Notes under the pieces: model-generated
Database searches by the model: none
Told to the model about the DNA's origin: nothing
The model's input: the letters and a program-made list of their open reading frames with translations, nothing else
Position numbers and translations under genes: made by a program
Shown here: positions 61,455-64,000 of the stretch, in pieces
How positions within the stretch are numbered: position 1 is the first letter of the stretch
Layout of the letters: each line of letters opens with the position of its first letter
NCBI RefSeq assembly: GCF_000283655.1
Contig: NC_016622.1
Coordinates: 446,501 to 510,500 of the forward strand
Direction of reading: 5' to 3'
Length of the DNA stretch: 64,000 nt
Source of the DNA: Azospirillum lipoferum 4B
GTDB lineage: Bacteria; Pseudomonadota; Alphaproteobacteria; Azospirillales; Azospirillaceae

Positions 61455-62750
61455 TCACTCGCCGAACACGCGCTTGAAGACCGTGTCGACATGCTTGGTG
61501 TGGTAGGTCATGTCGAACATCGGCTCCAGCTTGTCGCGGCCGATATGCTTGGCGATGTCGGGGTCGGCAGACAGCAGGTCCAGGTAGTTGCCGCCCTTTT
61601 CCCACACCTGCATGGCGTTGCGCTGCACCGCCTTGTAGCTGTCCTCGCGGCTCATGCCGGCCTGGGTCAGCGCCAGCAGCACGCGCTGCGAGAAGACCAG
61701 ACCGCCCAGATCGTCCAGGTTCTTCTGCATGCGCTCCGGATAGACCACCAGCTTTTCCATCATGCCGGTCAGGCGCACCAGGGCGAAGTCCAGCGTGACG
61801 GTGGCGTCGGGGCCGATCATCCGCTCGACCGAGCTGTGGGAGATGTCGCGCTCGTGCCAGAGCGCGACGTTCTCCAGAGCCGGGACCACGGCGGAGCGCA
61901 CGATGCGGGCAAGACCGGTCAGGTTCTCCGACAGGACCGGGTTGCGCTTGTGCGGCATCGCCGACGAGCCCTTCTGGCCGGGGTGGAAATACTCCTCCGC
62001 CTCGCGCACTTCGGTGCGCTGCAGGTGGCGGATTTCCGTCGCCAGATTCTCGATGCTCGACGCGATCACGCCAAGGACCGAGAAGTAGAAGGCATGGCGG
62101 TCGCGCGGGATGACCTGGGTCGACACCGGCTCCACCGACAGGCCCAGCTTGGCGGCGACATGCTCTTCAACCCGCGGGTCGATGTTGGCGAAGGTGCCGA
62201 CGGCGCCGGAGATGGCGCAGGTGGCGATGTCCTGGCGCGCCTGGACCAGACGCTCGCGCCCGCGGGCGAAGGCGGCGTAATGGCTGGCCAGCTTCAGGCC
62301 GAAGGTCGTCGGCTCGGCATGAATGCCGTGGCTGCGGCCGATGGTGACGGTGTCCTTGTGCTCGTATGCCCGGCGCTTCAGCGCGGCCAGCAGCGCGTCC
62401 ATGTCGGCCAGCAGCAGGTCGGCGGCCTGGGTCATCTGCACGGCGAGGCAGGTGTCCAGCACGTCCGACGAGGTCATGCCCTGGTGGACGAAGCGGGCCT
62501 CGGGGCCGACATACTCGGCGAGGTTGGTCAGGAAGGCGATGACGTCGTGCCGGGTCTCGCGCTCGATCTCGTCGATGCGGTCGATCTCCCACTTGCCGCG
62601 CTCCCACACCGCCTTGGCGGCCTCCTTCGGGATGACGCCCAGCTCGGCCTGCGCGTCGCAGGCGTGCGCCTCGATCTCGAACCAGATGCGGAAGCGGTTT
62701 TCCGGCTCCCAGATGCGGGCCATTTCGGGGCGGGTATAGCGGGGGATCAT
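61455..62750 (-). CDS. purB: Adenylosuccinate lyase
   Basis: Purine enzyme of 431 residues that acts twice, on SAICAR and on adenylosuccinate. Markers: MIPRYTRPEMARIWEPENRF at the N-terminus, GMTSSDVLDT, the catalytic His region GRSHGIHAEPTTFG, and the signature loop GSSAMPHKRNPVLSEN. GGAGAG precedes ATG 62750. Upstream gene of a leftward purB-bolA-grxD series with 100-170 bp gaps. Confidence 0.96.
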   Translation of the reverse strand: MIPRYTRPEMARIWEPENRFRIWFEIEAHACDAQAELGVIPKEAAKAVWERGKWEIDRIDEIERETRHDVIAFLTNLAEYVGPEARFVHQGMTSSDVLDTCLAVQMTQAADLLLADMDALLAALKRRAYEHKDTVTIGRSHGIHAEPTTFGLKLASHYAAFARGRERLVQARQDIATCAISGAVGTFANIDPRVEEHVAAKLGLSVEPVSTQVIPRDRHAFYFSVLGVIASSIENLATEIRHLQRTEVREAEEYFHPGQKGSSAMPHKRNPVLSENLTGLARIVRSAVVPALENVALWHERDISHSSVERMIGPDATVTLDFALVRLTGMMEKLVVYPERMQKNLDDLGGLVFSQRVLLALTQAGMSREDSYKAVQRNAMQVWEKGGNYLDLLSADPDIAKHIGRDKLEPMFDMTYHTKHVDTVFKRVFGE

Positions 62751-63175
62751 CGGCACTCTCCGGAGGATGCGGGCGCTGGATTGAGGGTGGCTTGCGGGTC
62801 TCATAGCACGCGCGCGCGACCATAGCGGCGTGGGCAGGCGTTTTAAAGCCTCGCGATGCTCCGGTTCGCCCGTCCGGACCGGGCCGTCCTCTGCCGCGTT
62901 AATATTTGCGGTCGAATCGTTGCCGGCCGAAGGGAATCCGCGCCTAAATCCCGGCAGGCGAAGTTTCCGCGATTTCCCTGTACACTCGTGGTCGCGCCGC
63001 GGATCGCCCATCCAAGGGCGAGGAAAACAGTCAAAGAGTCGCGCCTTGGTGGATTTGATTCGCTTGCAGTTGAATCCGGGCGAGCATTAAGCAACACTTG
63101 CACAGCGCATCGGGGCCGGCCCCAGTCGGTTTCCGCGAGCTCGATTCTGATCAGCCCATCCGAAGGGAGCCTTTC
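62751..63175. other. 425-bp intergenic region, no gene seen
   Basis: Between divergent purB and the Cache-domain gene. Open frames here have no ribosome-binding sites or recognisable products. A weak promoter-like pair (TTGCAG near 63064, TTAAGC 17 bp on) could serve the rightward gene. Confidence 0.4.
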
Positions 63176-64000
63176 TTGTCCGACCCCGTCGCCGAGCTGG
63201 TCCGTGCGCCGTCGCGCTCGTCAGACGAGGCCCGGCTCTACCGCCTGCAGTTCCTGGCGTCGATGGCGCTGGTGTCGGCGCTCGTCCTCGGGCTCGGCTT
63301 CTATTTCGTCTGGCAGCATTGGGCCGACCTGGAGCACGACCTGAAGCAGAGCGAGGCGCGCTATGTCCAGGAGCAGCATCAGGCCCTGGTGCAGGAGGTG
63401 GAGAACGCCCAATCCTATCTGGCCTACATGCGCTCGCGCGTCGAACCGCTTCTGAAGGAGCAGCTGCGCGCCCAGGTGGATGAGGCGTATTCCATCGCCC
63501 GCAGCGTCTATGACAGGGAAAAGGACATCCTGCCCGATGCGGCGGTGAAGGAATCCATCAAGGAGACGCTGCGGCCGCTCCGCTTCTCCGGCGGGCGCGG
63601 CTACTATTTCATCCACGATCTGCACGGCGAGTCGGTGCTGATGCCGGTCGATCCGTCGCGGGAAGGAACATCGCCCTTCGCGGCTCCCGACCCGCAGGGT
63701 GCCGCGGTGGTGCGCGAGCTGACACGGGCGGTCCAGGACCCCAGCCTGCGCGGCTTCGCCCGCTACCGCTGGCGCATGCCCGACGACCCGTCGCAGTTGG
63801 TGGACAAGCTGGCCTTCGTCCGCCGGTTCGAACCCTATGACTGGCTGATCGGTGCCGGCGATTCGCTGGGAGCGGTGGAGGCGCAGCTTCAGCGCGAATC
63901 GCTGGAACGGCTGCGCGCCTTCCGCTTCGGAGAGACCGGCTATATCGGCGTTCTGCGCCAGGACGGGCAGGTTCTGCTGTCGCCCACCGCGCCGGCGTCG
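63176..64000 (+). CDS. Cache-domain membrane sensor (N-terminal part)
   Basis: Runs off the window end; 275 codons visible. A short cytoplasmic N-terminus, one transmembrane helix (FLASMALVSALVLGLGFYFVW, about residues 25-46), a coiled coil, then a periplasmic Cache (sCache_2-like) domain with LRPLRFSGGRGYYFIHDLHG and YDWLIGAGDSL. A second Cache repeat seems to begin (GETGYIGVLRQDG). The output (histidine kinase, GGDEF or chemoreceptor) lies beyond the window. TTG start chosen for GGGAG 6 nt upstream. Confidence 0.8.
   Translation, partial: MSDPVAELVRAPSRSSDEARLYRLQFLASMALVSALVLGLGFYFVWQHWADLEHDLKQSEARYVQEQHQALVQEVENAQSYLAYMRSRVEPLLKEQLRAQVDEAYSIARSVYDREKDILPDAAVKESIKETLRPLRFSGGRGYYFIHDLHGESVLMPVDPSREGTSPFAAPDPQGAAVVRELTRAVQDPSLRGFARYRWRMPDDPSQLVDKLAFVRRFEPYDWLIGAGDSLGAVEAQLQRESLERLRAFRFGETGYIGVLRQDGQVLLSPTAPAS

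Overview
High GC content, alphaproteobacterial gene content (a DUF1476 ATPase-inhibitor subunit, a DUF1127 small protein, PurS split from PurL) and a complete fixABCX block facing a nifUSV-cysE-nifW block point to a free-living diazotrophic alphaproteobacterium. Azospirillum or a close relative in the Rhodospirillales is the best guess. I see no phage, insertion sequence, CRISPR array or RNA gene. The only mobile-looking items are three copies of a ~100-120 bp intergenic palindromic repeat, one CACGGAT-type inverted repeat and one toxin-antitoxin pair.

Layout. 0-1.1 kb: end of the ribosomal-protein operon (secY, adk). 1.2-16.1 kb: metabolic and transport genes: a FadR-type regulator, a drug/metabolite exporter, a Cys-rich lipoprotein, N-formylglutamate amidohydrolase plus a YbdK-type ligase, metY plus a hydrolase, a PAS histidine kinase, queC, a tripartite tricarboxylate transporter (tctC divergent from tctBA), a tiny membrane protein with its own strong promoter, a cupin and a HAD hydrolase. 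16.4-25.3 kb: a DUF1127 protein, ornithine decarboxylase with a long leader carrying a small ORF, MgtC, an MFS pump, ribF, a MaoC protein, an RlpA-like protein and an alpha/beta hydrolase. 25.4-33.9 kb: AI-2E-type permease, CreA, a deacylase, a second N-formylglutamate amidohydrolase, the ATPase zeta subunit, NRDE protein, purC-purS, alkA and a lipid kinase. 34-42.3 kb: envelope genes (an LpxH-like phosphoesterase and glycosyltransferase; waaA-lpxK-lauroyltransferase), LysE exporters and vapBC. 42.3-46.5 kb: a solitary BglII/BstYI-type restriction endonuclease divergent from a large hybrid kinase.

46.5-57.5 kb is the nitrogen-fixation island. fixABCX reads rightward from a sigma-54 promoter with two NifA-type upstream sites (TGT-N10-ACA). 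An IscA-like gene, nifU, nifS, nifV, a serine acetyltransferase (cysE/nifP) and nifW read leftward from another sigma-54 promoter with one such site. A weaker divergent sigma-54-like site faces an unrecognised helical-repeat gene, and a 100-residue unknown gene sits where the two nif operons converge. Together these genes supply low-potential electrons (FixABCX), Fe-S clusters (NifU, NifS, IscA), cysteine precursor (CysE), homocitrate (NifV) and nitrogenase protection (NifW). The structural nifHDK genes are outside the window.

57.6-64 kb: an old-yellow-enzyme reductase divergent from a TetR regulator with two clear operators, rarD, monothiol glutaredoxin and BolA (a known partner pair), purB, and the start of a Cache-domain membrane sensor cut by the window end.

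All starts were chosen by eye from ribosome-binding sites, overlaps and family N-termini; family names come from motif recognition, not from a database search.
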